Shown: piece after piece, positions 21,497 to 31,808 of the stretch
Layout: every line of letters starts with the position of its first letter
Position numbering within the stretch: position 1 is the stretch's first letter
DNA from: Cafeteria roenbergensis
Taxonomy: Eukaryota > Sar > Bigyra > Bicosoecida > Cafeteriaceae
Reading direction: 5' to 3'
Assembly: GCA_008330645.1 (NCBI GenBank)
Contig: VLTN01000004.1
Span: 124,001-188,000, forward strand
DNA length: 64,000 nt
The notes under the pieces: model-generated
Databases searched by the model: none
Told to the model about the DNA's origin: nothing
What the model saw: only the letters and a program-made list of their open reading frames with translations
Translations under genes and position numbers: made by a program

Positions 21497-22933
21497 CTAC
21501 GCGCTGCTCGTTGGGCGAATGGCGGCCTGGAGGCCATCGACCCCGCCGTGGGCCTCGGCCGCGAGCGCAAAGAGCACCAGCGCGGCCATGCACGCTGGGG
21601 CGATCTGGCTGGGCTGCAGGCTCTTGGGCCCGGGGGCGGGGGCTGCATCGGCCACCTCCCCGCTGTCCCCTGCGGGGCATGCCGACGGCGTCTCCACTGC
21701 CCCGTGCAGCGCCAGCTCGAACACGGGCCGCCACGTTCCGGGCTCGGCCGCCCCCACGATGGCCTCTGCCACTTCGGAGGCCCTCCCCGCGCCGTCGGCG
21801 GTCGTTGCCCATCCTGCCGTATCGTCCGCCTCGCGACCCCCAGCGCGCTGCACCGCGTCGAGCACCTCCTGGGCCGGCAGGTGCAGCATGGCCGTTGACT
21901 CGAACGCCTCTGCAGGGACCTCTCGGTACTGCCTCACGGCGTCGTCCGCGCTTCCGGCAAAGGGCACTGCAGCGGGGTGGCGGGAATGGGGGGCGAGGGA
22001 CGGCGGGAATGGAGGGCGGGGGACTTCGGGGTGGGCGGGCGCGCCGCCGCTCAGGAGGACCTGCGCCGGAGGCCTCCCTCTCCCGGTCGCCAGAACGGGC
22101 AGCGCACGCGCGAAGCGCACCGCCGGGTGAGCACTGCACAACGTCTCACCGACGAAAGCAAGGGCGACTCGCCCGCCAGTGGTGAAGTTGCACGACGTCC
22201 CCAGCAGCAGCGGAGGGCCCAGAGCGTCACGAGGCAAGTTCATCTCCTCCACGACCTCATCCAGAGCGGATGCAAACAGCTCGCGGCGCGCGGCTGCGTT
22301 GGCAGAGGCGGGCGGGCAGGCCTCCGCGGCAGCTGGGGCGTGCAGCGGCCGCAGCCTCGGCGACGGCGCCCATCCCTCCGGCACCTCGTCATCGTCCAGC
22401 AGCATGGCCGGAGCAAGGCCCGCGGCAGACGGCTCTGAGTGACCGCCGATGAGGTCCACGAGCCCCCTTGCCTCGCCTACATGCTGCGAGCGGCGGATGA
22501 AAAGCAGTCGGCCGTCGGTGCACAGAACTGCCATTCCAATGCCCAGGGCGTTGCCCATGCATGCCCCAGGGTCGCTGTGCGAGCCAATTCCGTAGTTCAC
22601 CAGCTCGAGCGCGCAAGGGGCCGCGTTGGTCCCCTGGAACATCCTGTAGCTGCTGAGGCCGAGACGCATCGCCAGCTTTTCCCCGGGCGCTCCTGGCTCA
22701 TCCCAGCCAGCCCACCGAAACTTGCTGCCGTTGAACAGACGGGGGTTGGCTTTGCGCTTCTCGTCCCAGCGCTCGGCGAGCCCAGCTTCGAGCGGCTCAG
22801 GCCCGAGTTTGCGAGCAAAGCGGGTTGCATGAAATTCCACGCGCAGGCCCTCCTCGCCGATTGCGTGGCCCGGAAGGGGCACAGGCTGAACGCCGATGGG
22901 GATGCGCTGCGCGGCCCGCGTGCTGTCGGCCAT
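21497..22933 (-). CDS. NUDT22-type Nudix hydrolase (UDP-sugar diphosphatase), 2 exons
   Basis: Human NUDT22 hydrolyses UDP-glucose and UDP-galactose. Exons 22933-22150 and 21966-21497 (phase 1) give 417 residues. Matching stretches are LGLSSYRMFQGTN, NALGIGMAVLCTDGRLLFIRRS, ARGLVDLIGGHSEP (about residue 165) and RRELFASALDEVVEEMNLP (about 217-233), LLLGTSCN, then after the intron QYREVPAEAFESTAML. The last aligns with the EAHESTG part of NUDT22 and fixes the junction; the intron itself is stopless and a multiple of three. The Nudix box is split by about 45 residues between the GxxxEP part and the RELxxxxxxEExx part, as in the family. The C-terminus has a hydrophobic stretch (ACMAALVLFALAAEA) not expected in NUDT22. 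The start is the ATG just before the conserved region. Confidence 0.82.
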   Translation of the reverse strand: MADSTRAAQRIPIGVQPVPLPGHAIGEEGLRVEFHATRFARKLGPEPLEAGLAERWDEKRKANPRLFNGSKFRWAGWDEPGAPGEKLAMRLGLSSYRMFQGTNAAPCALELVNYGIGSHSDPGACMGNALGIGMAVLCTDGRLLFIRRSQHVGEARGLVDLIGGHSEPSAAGLAPAMLLDDDEVPEGWAPSPRLRPLHAPAAAEACPPASANAAARRELFASALDEVVEEMNLPRDALGPPLLLGTSCNFTTGGRVALAFVGETLCSAHPAVRFARALPVLATGRGRPPAQVLLSGGAPAHPEVPRPPFPPSLAPHSRHPAAVPFAGSADDAVRQYREVPAEAFESTAMLHLPAQEVLDAVQRAGGREADDTAGWATTADGAGRASEVAEAIVGAAEPGTWRPVFELALHGAVETPSACPAGDSGEVADAAPAPGPKSLQPSQIAPACMAALVLFALAAEAHGGVDGLQAAIRPTSSA

Positions 22934-23146
22934 TGGCGACTGGGTCCGCGCGCTTTTGCGGTGCGAGTGTGGACGGGGCGGCGCGGCAGGAAAACAAATT
23001 TTCGCGGCAGTGGTTGCTGTTGTCGACGGCACGCCCCTCGGCGCACACACAAGCCTTGGTGGAGCGGCGAATCCACTGCAGTGACCGCGCCAAGCGTGGC
23101 CGCGGGAGGGGTCCAAAACGCGGACGTTCGGCCGCCCTCGGCTTGG

Positions 23147-26100
23147 TCAGTCGGTGTCAGTGTCCTCCGCGGCCTGCGCGACGGCGCCTCGAAGCTGCGC
23201 CGCCGCCTGAACGATGGACGTGCGCTTGGAGCGCGCCTGCTGGCGCTGCTCGAGCACCTCGATGAACCTGTTGAGTTGCGTCATCTCCATGGCCTGCTGC
23301 ACGTACGGCCGCAGGCTGTTCTTCAGCTCGGCTCGCTTGCGCAGGCCAAGGAGGAGGGGAGGGGGGCGGCCGGTGGAGTGGATGGCTTGGAGGTACCGGC
23401 CCGCTGTGAACCGCGCCAGGGCCTCCGGGCCCTTCTTGATTGCGGCCACGATGTCGTCGGCAGAGAAGGTGAGCAAGTCCCGCTGCCGGAGCCGCTCCGC
23501 GGCGCGCCAGCTCGGCAGCACGGCTAGCTTGTGCTCCCACCGTTGGTACATCACGTGCGCGTGCAGCAGCGCGTTGGAGAGCGCAGCGGTCGGGCGGACC
23601 GGCCGATACTCGAGCGGCAACGACGTCTCGCTGACCCGCCACCGGTGATTCAGCGGCTCCTCCTTCGCAGAGAGCAGGGCCGCGCTCCCGCCGCCCGTCC
23701 GCTTCCCAAGACGGAGCCGCTGCACCATCAGGGGGACGAACGCTGGCAGCACCTCGTCCTCCGACCACCGCAACTTCGCTGTCATCGTCTTGGCCTTGTC
23801 CATCGCCTGGAGGGCAGCGCGGGTCGCCTTTGGAAGGGCCCTGAGCCTCCAGTCGCGCACGAGGTGCGCCGTGATCTTCGCGCGGACCTCCGCTGCCTCG
23901 GACATGTCCACCTGGATCGCCGGGGGCTGCTCGTGGTCCGAGGGGCCTGCCCCGCGGTCCTGGCGGGGCGTCAGGGCCAGCGTGAGGAACGAGCCGCCAG
24001 CGGGTTGGCCCGGCTCCGGGGGCTGGTGCGCGGCCCCGGGGCCGTGGCCCGCTCCCTCGCGAGTGTTGTGCAGGTCAGCCAGAACCCCGGCCACGGCCGC
24101 AGTGTCGCTCCGGGCGAGCGCCAGCGCGATGCCGTCCTCGGAGTCGGCCTGCTCACTGTCGCCATCGTCGCCGTCCGAGCCAGAGCCGCCGCTGGTGTCG
24201 CCGTCCTCGCTGGGCCCGGCGCGAGCGTCGTCGTCGCTGTCGCTCGTCGCATGCCGAGAGCCTGCAGCCCTGAGCCTGACATGCCGGCCGCCAGAGCTGT
24301 GCGGGCGCTGCTTCCCGCCTCGCACCGGGCTCACGGAGCGCCCCGCCGACAGCTGGCTGGAGGGACGAATGGCTGACGCAGGCCGGCTCGTTGTGGCGAG
24401 GCGGGCCTGGAAGGATGGCCGTCGCAGCCTGGGCGCCGACCAGGGCTCCGGGCCGTTGCGAGAGTGGTGGCGCTTGGCGAGCACCGCCTCGCGCTCCTGC
24501 TGGAGACGCCGCTTGGCCGACCGAACCTTCTTCTCCGCTCGCACCCTAGCGGCAGCCCCGGCCTCGTCGCGTGCCAGCTCTTCGGCAAGGCTGGCGGAGG
24601 AGTGCCCGGCGCCGGCGGACAGACGGCGAATTCTCTCCCGCGGAGCGACCGCTAGGGCGACTGCGTCCTCTGCCGAGGCGCCGAGCTTGCCAGCTGCCGC
24701 GTCAGAGGCCTGCGTGCGCGAGAGCAGCGGGTGGGCCGACGCCACGGCAGACAGCATGCCGAACAGGTCCTGGTGAGAGAGGGCGCCCGACAGCGCCGAG
24801 GCTGCCGCCACTGCCTCGGCGGAGGGCGGCGGCGCGGTGGGTTGCAAGCGGCTCGGCGCCTCTGTCGGGTCCTCGTCAATCTCCAGCCGTCGAGGCGGGG
24901 GAGGCGCCGGTCGGTCGAACCGAGCGACGCGCGCTTGCCCGTGCGGAGAGGGCGCCGGCCTCCCCGCCCCCCCCGCGACCCCACCGCCGAACGGTCGGTG
25001 CGCTCTCCCCCTGGGGAGGTTGCGACTGCTGAACCCCGCGTCGGGGGAAGCCGGCCGCATTGGCGGCTGCTGCCTGGGAGCGGGCAGGCAGAGCAGCGGG
25101 GCCGCCTGCGTCCACTGCGCGCCGCCGTCTCTGGGCGAGAGTGCGAACGCGCGCGCGTTGCTCGTGCTGAACGGCATCGCGCTGGCAGGCCCCGCGAGGT
25201 CAGCCGCCATCTTGGGGGAAATGATCCCGCTCGTCGAGCTGTTGCCATCGCGGGACGTGTCCAGGGCGTGGAGCAGCTTCGCTGCCTCCATCACCCTCTC
25301 GGCAGGGGCGTCCATTGCCAAGAACAGCGCCTGGGACGCCTTGGACTCGCTCTTACCGGGGGCTGCAGTGCTCGGCTGCCGCGACTGCGACGACGACCTG
25401 GCGGACGAGTGAACGGACAGCCTGCCGCTCCTCGAGACTACCCTGGCCTGAACCTTGCTCAGCCGGCGGCTCAAGGCAGAGGCCCGCCGGGCGCGGTGTC
25501 CCGGCCGGGAGGCATCCGTGGCAGCCTGCCCCGCAGCCGCCTCCGCCGCGGCGTCTTCGGGCGGCGCGCCCGCGAACATGGACCGACGACGCTGCCTCCT
25601 GCCCCGCGCGGGGCCGCCCAGGCCCGCCCCCCGCTTGCCCTTCCCAGCGGCCGCGCCGTCCGCTTGGGCGGCATCATCGCCATCGCCGTCGGACAGGGCG
25701 CCGTGGCGTCGAAGCAGCACCCGCGGCACCACCGCGCTGTGACGACGCTCGTGGGCGCCGAAGGATGCCTCCGGGTCCACCGCCGTCCCCAGGTACTTGG
25801 ACACCAGCGCCAGGGTCGACTTGCGCGCCTCCACCCGCCGCGTGCCGTCCTTGTCCACGACCTCCACGACCTCGTCCTCCACCAGGCGGGGCGTGGCTGC
25901 GCCGTTGCCGGCGACAATGCGGCTCACGAAGGAAGACATGGGTTTAGCTGGGCCCAGCACGCCCGAGGCTCTCCGGTGGCTCGTGCTGCGCGACGCCGGA
26001 GACATGCCCTCGAGCAGGCCGGTGCCTCGCGATTTGGCCGTGCTGGGCCTCCGCCGGCCCACGGAGCCGCGTTTCACCCCGGGCTGAAGGCGCTGCTGCG

Positions 26101-29100
26101 TCCCCAGCTGGCTCGTCCGCGCGGCGGCGTCGCTGCTGCGCCCCGACCCACCGTCGGCTGGATCCAGCATGGCCCACTGGAAGCGCTCTGGCGGCGCCTG
26201 CGGCACAAGCGCGGGCGAGCCGGCCGACCCGGGCTCCTTCCGATGGCTCCCCCTGCCGCCAACGAGAAGGGGCGGAGGGCGGAGCTCGCCTGCGTGCGAC
26301 GCGAGCCTCGTGGCGACGGTGGTGACGGTGGAGGCGGCCGGACCGCCGAGCTCGGAGCCGACGGGCAGTCGCGTGGACGGGGCAGCGTTGGCCCGCGACG
26401 AGCTGGCCCCGCTGCGCTCATTCGAGGTGTCTGCACCGTCGCCTCCTGCCGGCTCGCCGCCTGCAGGCTCGCCGGGAAGCAAGCCGTGTGACGGCCCCGT
26501 TGCCGCTGCCAGGCGGGCGGCCGACGCCCGCCTGGTGACGGAGACGCGCCGCTCCTCCGCCAGCTGGCTGCGCGACCTGCTGGGCCGGATGCGGCGCCGG
26601 GCGGAGGACGGCCGCCGCTCGGCCTGCCGTCGCCGGCGCGCAGCCATTGCGCCTCGCTGCCTCGCCTGCTGCAGCGCCTGCTGCGGCGACATCGGGGCAG
26701 TCGGGCCAGGGGGCAGCTCGGAGGCCGCTCTGCCCTCCACTGGCGCCGACTGCAGCGACTGCCTGTCGCTGCTGCGCCCGGCGGAGCCTGTCCGCGGTTT
26801 CACGGCGCCGGAGGCAGACCGTGAGTCCATCGCCTGGTGCGGCGGGCCAAGCGCCAGCGACCTTTGTGGGGCCTTGGGCCTGGCGCGACGCGGGGGGGAC
26901 ACCGGGGGAGGGGGCGGCCTGTGGCGCCGCTCCCTCCGCCGGCCGTTCCACCCGCTGGCGTCCGAGTCGGTGGATTGACTCCCAGACTCGATGGCAGACA
27001 CGTCGCTCGTCATGGCGCTGTCGGCCTGCGACGCAGCGAGCGAGGAGGCGGCGAGACGGTTGCGCCCGTCCGTCACGTCCATGCTCTCTTGAGCGGGCTG
27101 GGCCGTCGGCTCGCGAAAGCGCAGTTCCGATGTGCCGGGCCGCACGCTGCCCGAAGCCGGGGAGAAGAGGCCTCGGCGGAGCCGCGGGGACGGAATCCCG
27201 AGCGGCCTGGCGTACGCCGGCGGGCCGCTCGGAGCCACCGGGCCCGTCGGCTTGGGGCCGGCGGTGGCGGGGCGGGCGGCGAGGCGCTGCGATGCGCTCT
27301 GCTCCCAGCCCCTGGCCGATGCCGACGCGCCTACCGCCCCGCGCAGCAGCGCTGCGGCTGCCGCAGCGCGCCCCGATCCCGCCGACACGAGCGGCAGGGT
27401 CAGGCCGTCCTCGTCCTCGACCCGGCCAAATCGTGCCCCGCCGTGCTGCTGCGGCTGCGAGAAGGGAAACGACCCGCCACCCGCCGCGCCGCCGCGCGTC
27501 CGCGCCGTGGCGACAGAGCCGATGGGAGTGGCCGACAGTCGGCGAACGCGCTCCCGCCTCACGGCGTGGATTCGCGCCGCCATCTGCTGCGTGGTCTCGC
27601 CTCGGCGCAGGCCTTCGACCGGGGGCCGGGCCACGGGCACGAGGTGCTGAGCGGAGCGGCGCGCCCTCGACCGCGCGATCAGCTCCTCCTCGTCCTCGTC
27701 CTCGTCCTCATCCTCCTCCCCGCCAGGCCCTTCGTCATCGTAGTCGTCGTCCCCCTCGACGTTGGTGCCCGCGCCACCCCGGTACCTGGCCTCCTTGCTC
27801 CGCTTGGCCGCCGCCGCGGCCTCCAGCGCCGCCGCTTGCATCTTGGCGGGCAGGAAGCGCATTCGCGTCGCCACCTTGGTCAGGGCCATCACGCGGCGCC
27901 AGCGGCCCGTCTTGCGCATGCGAAGAAGGCGCGACACGCGCCCCGCGTGCTCCCGCACCACGGTGGCCAGCTCGCTCTGCCGTCCCACCCGCTTGTCGGC
28001 CGCCAGCTGGTTGGCGCAGAGCCGCAGCAGAGCGCTGTGCTCCTCCTCGACCAGCTCCTCCCATACCGACCGCAGCATCTGGATGCGGGCCTCCGTCACG
28101 AGGCTGAAGGAGCGCCACATGCGCTGCACGTGTATCACCTTGCGGCGATACTTGCGCATCACCACGTTCATCCCCACAGCCAAGCCGCTGTGGTCCCGGG
28201 CGAAGCGGACGATGAGGTTCGCCGCCTGGTTCAGCTGTCGCTGATCCTTGCGCCGCCGCATTCGCATCCGGAGGCGCTCTGCGCACCGTCTCCACGCCAG
28301 CGTGATCACGCCAACCGCGCTCTGCAGCGCGCGCTGCTCGCTGACCGCCAGCCTGCCGAACTCCAGCGCCCCTTGAAGTCGCTGCGCCGACGCCCCCAGC
28401 AGCAGGAACTGCCTCCACCGCTGCCTGCGCTCGTCCCTGGCCGCCTGGGCCTTGCGCTCCGCCAGCGCGGCCTCGTGGGCGGCGGCCTTATCCGCGAACT
28501 CCCGCTCCGCCCTGGCCTGCTCCGCGGCCCGCACCTCCCGCATCCGGTTGCGCACCTCCATCGCGTGGTCCCCCATAGCGGCGGCTTTCCTTGCTGTTTC
28601 CTGTCGCGAGAGCGGCGCCGCTCCTGTGGCCAGCATCTGCCGGTACGCCTGCTCCTTCCGCTGCTGCGCGTGGGCACGCGACTTGGGCCGCGGCTGGCCC
28701 GACTGGACACGCTCCTCTAGCACACGGCGGGCCCCTGGGTCCTCCAGGACGCGCTGGATGCGCTCCAGCGCCCGCTGCATCGCGACGCGCCGGCTCGGTC
28801 CGCAGCTCTCTCGGATGCGCCGCCGACGCCACGTGCCTCCGGAGGACGCCACGTCCGCTCTCTCGGGACGAGCGTGCGCACCAGAGTCGCCGAACGTCAC
28901 CTTCCCCTGCGAGGCCGGGTGGCCGGCGTCATGCAGCGTCGTCGCACCGCCGCCGAAAACGGCAGGGGCAACCGGGGCGCGAGGGCCCACCGCCTCGCGG
29001 CGCCGGCGCCCGCGCGGACCTTCAAGGCCGGCAATCTGCAGGCGCAGCCTGTCTTCGAAGGAGGTCACGCCGCCGATGCCAAGCCGCGCGGCGATAACCG

Positions 29101-29575
29101 CCGAGTCAGCTGTCTTGCCGCTCGCAGACCCGACAGTGAGTCCCGCCCGTGACAGCTCGGCCTCGAGCGGCATGGTAAGGACTCGCGCCACGCGGGGCAT
29201 CGCCAGGCGGTGCATGGTGGCCTGTTGCTTGTCTGCTGCGGGCGCGCTGTCCGGGTCCTGGAGCGCGCGCCTCGTTCGGCGCTGCTGGTCTCTCAACGCC
29301 TCGCGCGACCGCGCCATCGATGTCCACACTTGTTGGCCCGTTGGCGGCATCCCCGACGCGATGGCCTCCACAGGGAGGTGTTTGCTCGCCAACGCTGGCG
29401 AGCTGGCGACCGCTGCCGACGCTGGTCGTCGCCGCGGCACGGCTGCCGGGGAAGGCGACGACCTGCCGCCGTCGCCGCTCGCTGCAGGGGCCGCTCTCGC
29501 AGCGTTGAGCCTGCGGCCCCCAGGGCGCGATGGGCTCCCGTGGGCACCGGCCGGGCGCACCAACGAGGCCGCCAT
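23147..29575 (-). CDS. 2,142-residue IQ-motif protein of unknown function
   Basis: I do not recognise this protein. It is one uninterrupted frame; 29575 is the first ATG (the frame itself opens three codons earlier with GTG). Residues about 330-400 are a charged helical region (ERKAQAARDERRQRWRQ). Residues about 415-560 hold IQ-like basic helices (VITLAWRRCAERLRMRMRRR, MRKYRRKVIHVQRMWRS), typical of calmodulin or light-chain binding. An acidic run lies near residues 607-633 (poly Glu/Asp). The middle 1,200 residues are Ser/Arg/Ala/Pro-rich and probably disordered. The last 180 residues are again ordered and conserved-looking (FSADDIVAAIKKGPEALARF, MEMTQLNRFIEVLEQRQQ). Such layouts occur in axonemal and centrosomal proteins of flagellates, but that is only a guess. 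Antisense frames through this gene have no support. Confidence 0.68.
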   Translation of the reverse strand: MAASLVRPAGAHGSPSRPGGRRLNAARAAPAASGDGGRSSPSPAAVPRRRPASAAVASSPALASKHLPVEAIASGMPPTGQQVWTSMARSREALRDQQRRTRRALQDPDSAPAADKQQATMHRLAMPRVARVLTMPLEAELSRAGLTVGSASGKTADSAVIAARLGIGGVTSFEDRLRLQIAGLEGPRGRRRREAVGPRAPVAPAVFGGGATTLHDAGHPASQGKVTFGDSGAHARPERADVASSGGTWRRRRIRESCGPSRRVAMQRALERIQRVLEDPGARRVLEERVQSGQPRPKSRAHAQQRKEQAYRQMLATGAAPLSRQETARKAAAMGDHAMEVRNRMREVRAAEQARAEREFADKAAAHEAALAERKAQAARDERRQRWRQFLLLGASAQRLQGALEFGRLAVSEQRALQSAVGVITLAWRRCAERLRMRMRRRKDQRQLNQAANLIVRFARDHSGLAVGMNVVMRKYRRKVIHVQRMWRSFSLVTEARIQMLRSVWEELVEEEHSALLRLCANQLAADKRVGRQSELATVVREHAGRVSRLLRMRKTGRWRRVMALTKVATRMRFLPAKMQAAALEAAAAAKRSKEARYRGGAGTNVEGDDDYDDEGPGGEEDEDEDEDEEELIARSRARRSAQHLVPVARPPVEGLRRGETTQQMAARIHAVRRERVRRLSATPIGSVATARTRGGAAGGGSFPFSQPQQHGGARFGRVEDEDGLTLPLVSAGSGRAAAAAALLRGAVGASASARGWEQSASQRLAARPATAGPKPTGPVAPSGPPAYARPLGIPSPRLRRGLFSPASGSVRPGTSELRFREPTAQPAQESMDVTDGRNRLAASSLAASQADSAMTSDVSAIESGSQSTDSDASGWNGRRRERRHRPPPPPVSPPRRARPKAPQRSLALGPPHQAMDSRSASGAVKPRTGSAGRSSDRQSLQSAPVEGRAASELPPGPTAPMSPQQALQQARQRGAMAARRRRQAERRPSSARRRIRPSRSRSQLAEERRVSVTRRASAARLAAATGPSHGLLPGEPAGGEPAGGDGADTSNERSGASSSRANAAPSTRLPVGSELGGPAASTVTTVATRLASHAGELRPPPLLVGGRGSHRKEPGSAGSPALVPQAPPERFQWAMLDPADGGSGRSSDAAARTSQLGTQQRLQPGVKRGSVGRRRPSTAKSRGTGLLEGMSPASRSTSHRRASGVLGPAKPMSSFVSRIVAGNGAATPRLVEDEVVEVVDKDGTRRVEARKSTLALVSKYLGTAVDPEASFGAHERRHSAVVPRVLLRRHGALSDGDGDDAAQADGAAAGKGKRGAGLGGPARGRRQRRRSMFAGAPPEDAAAEAAAGQAATDASRPGHRARRASALSRRLSKVQARVVSRSGRLSVHSSARSSSQSRQPSTAAPGKSESKASQALFLAMDAPAERVMEAAKLLHALDTSRDGNSSTSGIISPKMAADLAGPASAMPFSTSNARAFALSPRDGGAQWTQAAPLLCLPAPRQQPPMRPASPDAGFSSRNLPRGRAHRPFGGGVAGGAGRPAPSPHGQARVARFDRPAPPPPRRLEIDEDPTEAPSRLQPTAPPPSAEAVAAASALSGALSHQDLFGMLSAVASAHPLLSRTQASDAAAGKLGASAEDAVALAVAPRERIRRLSAGAGHSSASLAEELARDEAGAAARVRAEKKVRSAKRRLQQEREAVLAKRHHSRNGPEPWSAPRLRRPSFQARLATTSRPASAIRPSSQLSAGRSVSPVRGGKQRPHSSGGRHVRLRAAGSRHATSDSDDDARAGPSEDGDTSGGSGSDGDDGDSEQADSEDGIALALARSDTAAVAGVLADLHNTREGAGHGPGAAHQPPEPGQPAGGSFLTLALTPRQDRGAGPSDHEQPPAIQVDMSEAAEVRAKITAHLVRDWRLRALPKATRAALQAMDKAKTMTAKLRWSEDEVLPAFVPLMVQRLRLGKRTGGGSAALLSAKEEPLNHRWRVSETSLPLEYRPVRPTAALSNALLHAHVMYQRWEHKLAVLPSWRAAERLRQRDLLTFSADDIVAAIKKGPEALARFTAGRYLQAIHSTGRPPPLLLGLRKRAELKNSLRPYVQQAMEMTQLNRFIEVLEQRQQARSKRTSIVQAAAQLRGAVAQAAEDTDTD

Positions 29576-29860
29576 GAGGGCCACGCGCTGGGGAGGTCAA
29601 GGCCGGGGCTCGGCCTCGCCAGCGCGCAGTGTGTCGCGCTACGCTCGGCTCGAGCGCTGTCTCTGCCACGCGAACGGGCGAGCCGAGGCTCTCTCATTCC
29701 CACGACCGACCGAATGATCGCGTTTGCCCTCGCGGTGCACACAACGCACAGCTTTGTCGTGTTTTGTTTTTGTTTGTCTTTATGCAAAAACTGGTCACGC
29801 AAGGTTGGGCGGCGACGGAGGGCCGAACGCAGCCGGAGGCCAAGTGCTGGACGCCGGGTT

Positions 29861-31279
29861 TCAGCGCGATGACGTAGCAGCCGCCGCATCGTCCCCTGCC
29901 GCGCGCGGCTTGAGGTGCTTGAGCACCCAGGGGTGCTTGCTGACCATGTCGAGGCGCATGCGGTCGGCCGGCGCGCGGCGCAAAATTCGCGAAATGAAGT
30001 CCCGCGCCTCCTCGGACACGTGGTTGGGGAACTGCAAGTCCACGCGCAGGATGCGGCGGTACGTCGCGGTGTTTCCCTCGGCCTCGAAGGGCGGCACGCC
30101 CACGATGAACTCGTAGGCAAGCACGCCCAGCGCCCAGACGTCCACGCGGTGGTCGTGCTCCTTGCCCTCGATCATCTCGGGCGGAAGGTAGTCGAGCGTC
30201 CCGCAAAGGGTCTTTCGCCTGGACGACGGAGAGTGGATCGACCAGCCGAAATCGGCAATCTTGAGCTCGCCGCGGTACCCGAGGAGCAAGTTCTCCGGCT
30301 TGATGTCGCGGTGGATCACGTGCTTGCTGTGGCAGTAGCGAAGGGCGCGCGAGAGGCTGTACACGTACTGCGCGGCCCTGCGCTCGCTGAACCGGCCGCG
30401 GCGCGTGAGCTCCTTGTACAGCTCGCCCTTGGGCGCGTACTCGATGATGAGGTACACTCGCCTTGCGTCCCAGAAGTAGCCGTAGAGGCGGAGGACGTTG
30501 CGGTGGCGCAGCTGCGACTGGATCTCCACCTCGCGCCGCAGCTGGTGCTCCACGTTGGCCTTGAGCAGCTGCCGCTTGTGCAGCACCTTGAGCGCCACGA
30601 TGAACTTGTGCTTCTTCTCGCGGCACAAGTACACGTTGCCTGCGGGCGCACACACAGAGAGAGCAGGGGGGGGGAGAGGGGGCGAGCGCGTGTGGGCGGG
30701 GGGCGCGTTGGGGGGGGGCGGGAGTGCGAGGCAGGGGACCGCGCGTGAGCGGCTGGTCCAGCGCCGCAGCTCGAGGGACGGCACAGCGCCGGCCACGCCC
30801 GGAGGCTGCGCGGGCGGCGGCGTGCCCGGACCGCACTGCCGGCGGGCCCAGGCTAGCCTGCGCTCCGCACCGCCCCCCCCCCCCTCCCCGGATCTGCCGG
30901 GGAGGGCGCGCGAACCGACACCGCCCGGTTCTCGGCCTTCATGCGCCCGCATGGTTGCACAGCCGCGCTCGGGCCGAGAGCGGCTCTTGCAAGCGGCCGA
31001 CAACCCGACAGCCTGCACCCCTGGCCAGCGGACGACACGGGCGCCCCTCCGCTCCCGGCCGCCGGGCTCACCGAACTTGCCCTTGCCCAGCGGGCGGCCG
31101 ATGTCAAAGTCTTCGAGGGACCAGCGCTTGGAGAGCACCCGCTGAGGGCCGCCGCCGTGCGTTGCGGGAGAGGCATGGCGAGCGTCCTCTTCCGAGCCGT
31201 CTGCCGCCCGCCCGGCCGCCGTTCGCACCAGAGCCGATGAAGACGCAGCCGATGAAGAGGAGGAGCTTCCAGCGGCACT
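29861..31279 (-). CDS. Aurora-type Ser/Thr kinase (5' exon unresolved)
   Basis: The mitotic kinase family is clear from [19 protein letters not shown] | [35 protein letters not shown] and [18 protein letters not shown] (Aurora activation loop with the conserved Thr). Supported exons are 31279-31072 and 30639-29861, joined in phase 1 inside the last Gly of the glycine loop. This gives 328 residues. The upstream part of the first listed exon ([15 protein letters not shown]...) has no ATG in frame and begins after a good acceptor (CCCTTGCAG), so at least one more 5' exon must exist between 31280 and about 31800. I could not choose it with confidence. The 432-base intron 30640-31071 is stopless and a multiple of three. 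It is head-to-head with a second Aurora-type kinase. Confidence 0.88.
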   Translation of the reverse strand, partial: SAAGSSSSSSAASSSALVRTAAGRAADGSEEDARHASPATHGGGPQRVLSKRWSLEDFDIGRPLGKGKFGEPGGRERRGARVVRWPGVQAVGLSAACKSRSRPERGCATMRAHEGREPGGVGSRALPGRSGEGGGGGAERRLAWARRQCGPGTPPPAQPPGVAGAVPSLELRRWTSRSRAVPCLALPPPPNAPPAHTRSPPLPPPALSVCAPAGNVYLCREKKHKFIVALKVLHKRQLLKANVEHQLRREVEIQSQLRHRNVLRLYGYFWDARRVYLIIEYAPKGELYKELTRRGRFSERRAAQYVYSLSRALRYCHSKHVIHRDIKPENLLLGYRGELKIADFGWSIHSPSSRRKTLCGTLDYLPPEMIEGKEHDHRVDVWALGVLAYEFIVGVPPFEAEGNTATYRRILRVDLQFPNHVSEEARDFISRILRRAPADRMRLDMVSKHPWVLKHLKPRAAGDDAAAATSSR

Positions 31280-31808
31280 CTGCAAGGGCGGGGCAAGCGA
31301 TTGCGGGCGCAAGTGGCAGCGGGCGCACACTGGAACACGGCAAGCGCCCGGGGGCCGCTCCGGCGAGCGCGCCGCGACCCCGCAGGCCGGTCGGCGCCAG
31401 AATCCTCACAGAGGCTGCCTTTGGGGGCACCACCGGCGCAGCAGGGGCGATGTTGTCTGCGCGCAGGTCAAGGGCACGCGGAGGCGGGCGACCGGTTGTG
31501 GAGCATTCCGCTGCCTGCAAAGTCGGGCCACGCCAGAGCAGGCCAAGCGCGCCCGCCGGGCAGCGCGCATCCCTCACCCCTGGCCTCTGCCGCGCGGCCG
31601 AACACTGCCGTTCCCGCCATAGCGGCCGGAGTCGGCTGTTGGGAGCCGAGGCCGGGTGTGGCAACGGCCGCCAAGCCGACGCCGGCTCTGCCGAGCCGGG
31701 CTAGCTCCAGCCCCGCCCGTTGTTCCCGCCAGCCTGCAAAGCAGGAGGCGCTGGCAGTGGCGCAGACCGCTAAGGCCTTCATCACTTCGAGGCCGCAGGC
31801 TTGCGGCC
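31280..31808. promoter_or_regulatory. Shared 5' region of the two Aurora-type kinases
   Basis: This stretch holds the missing first exon(s) of the minus-strand kinase and the promoter of the plus-strand kinase. Minus-strand ATGs occur at 31506, 31570 and 31620. The one at 31620 is followed by a GTGAGG donor but in the wrong phase. The one at 31570 could reach the kinase only if a different AG is used as acceptor. Left unresolved. Confidence 0.4.
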
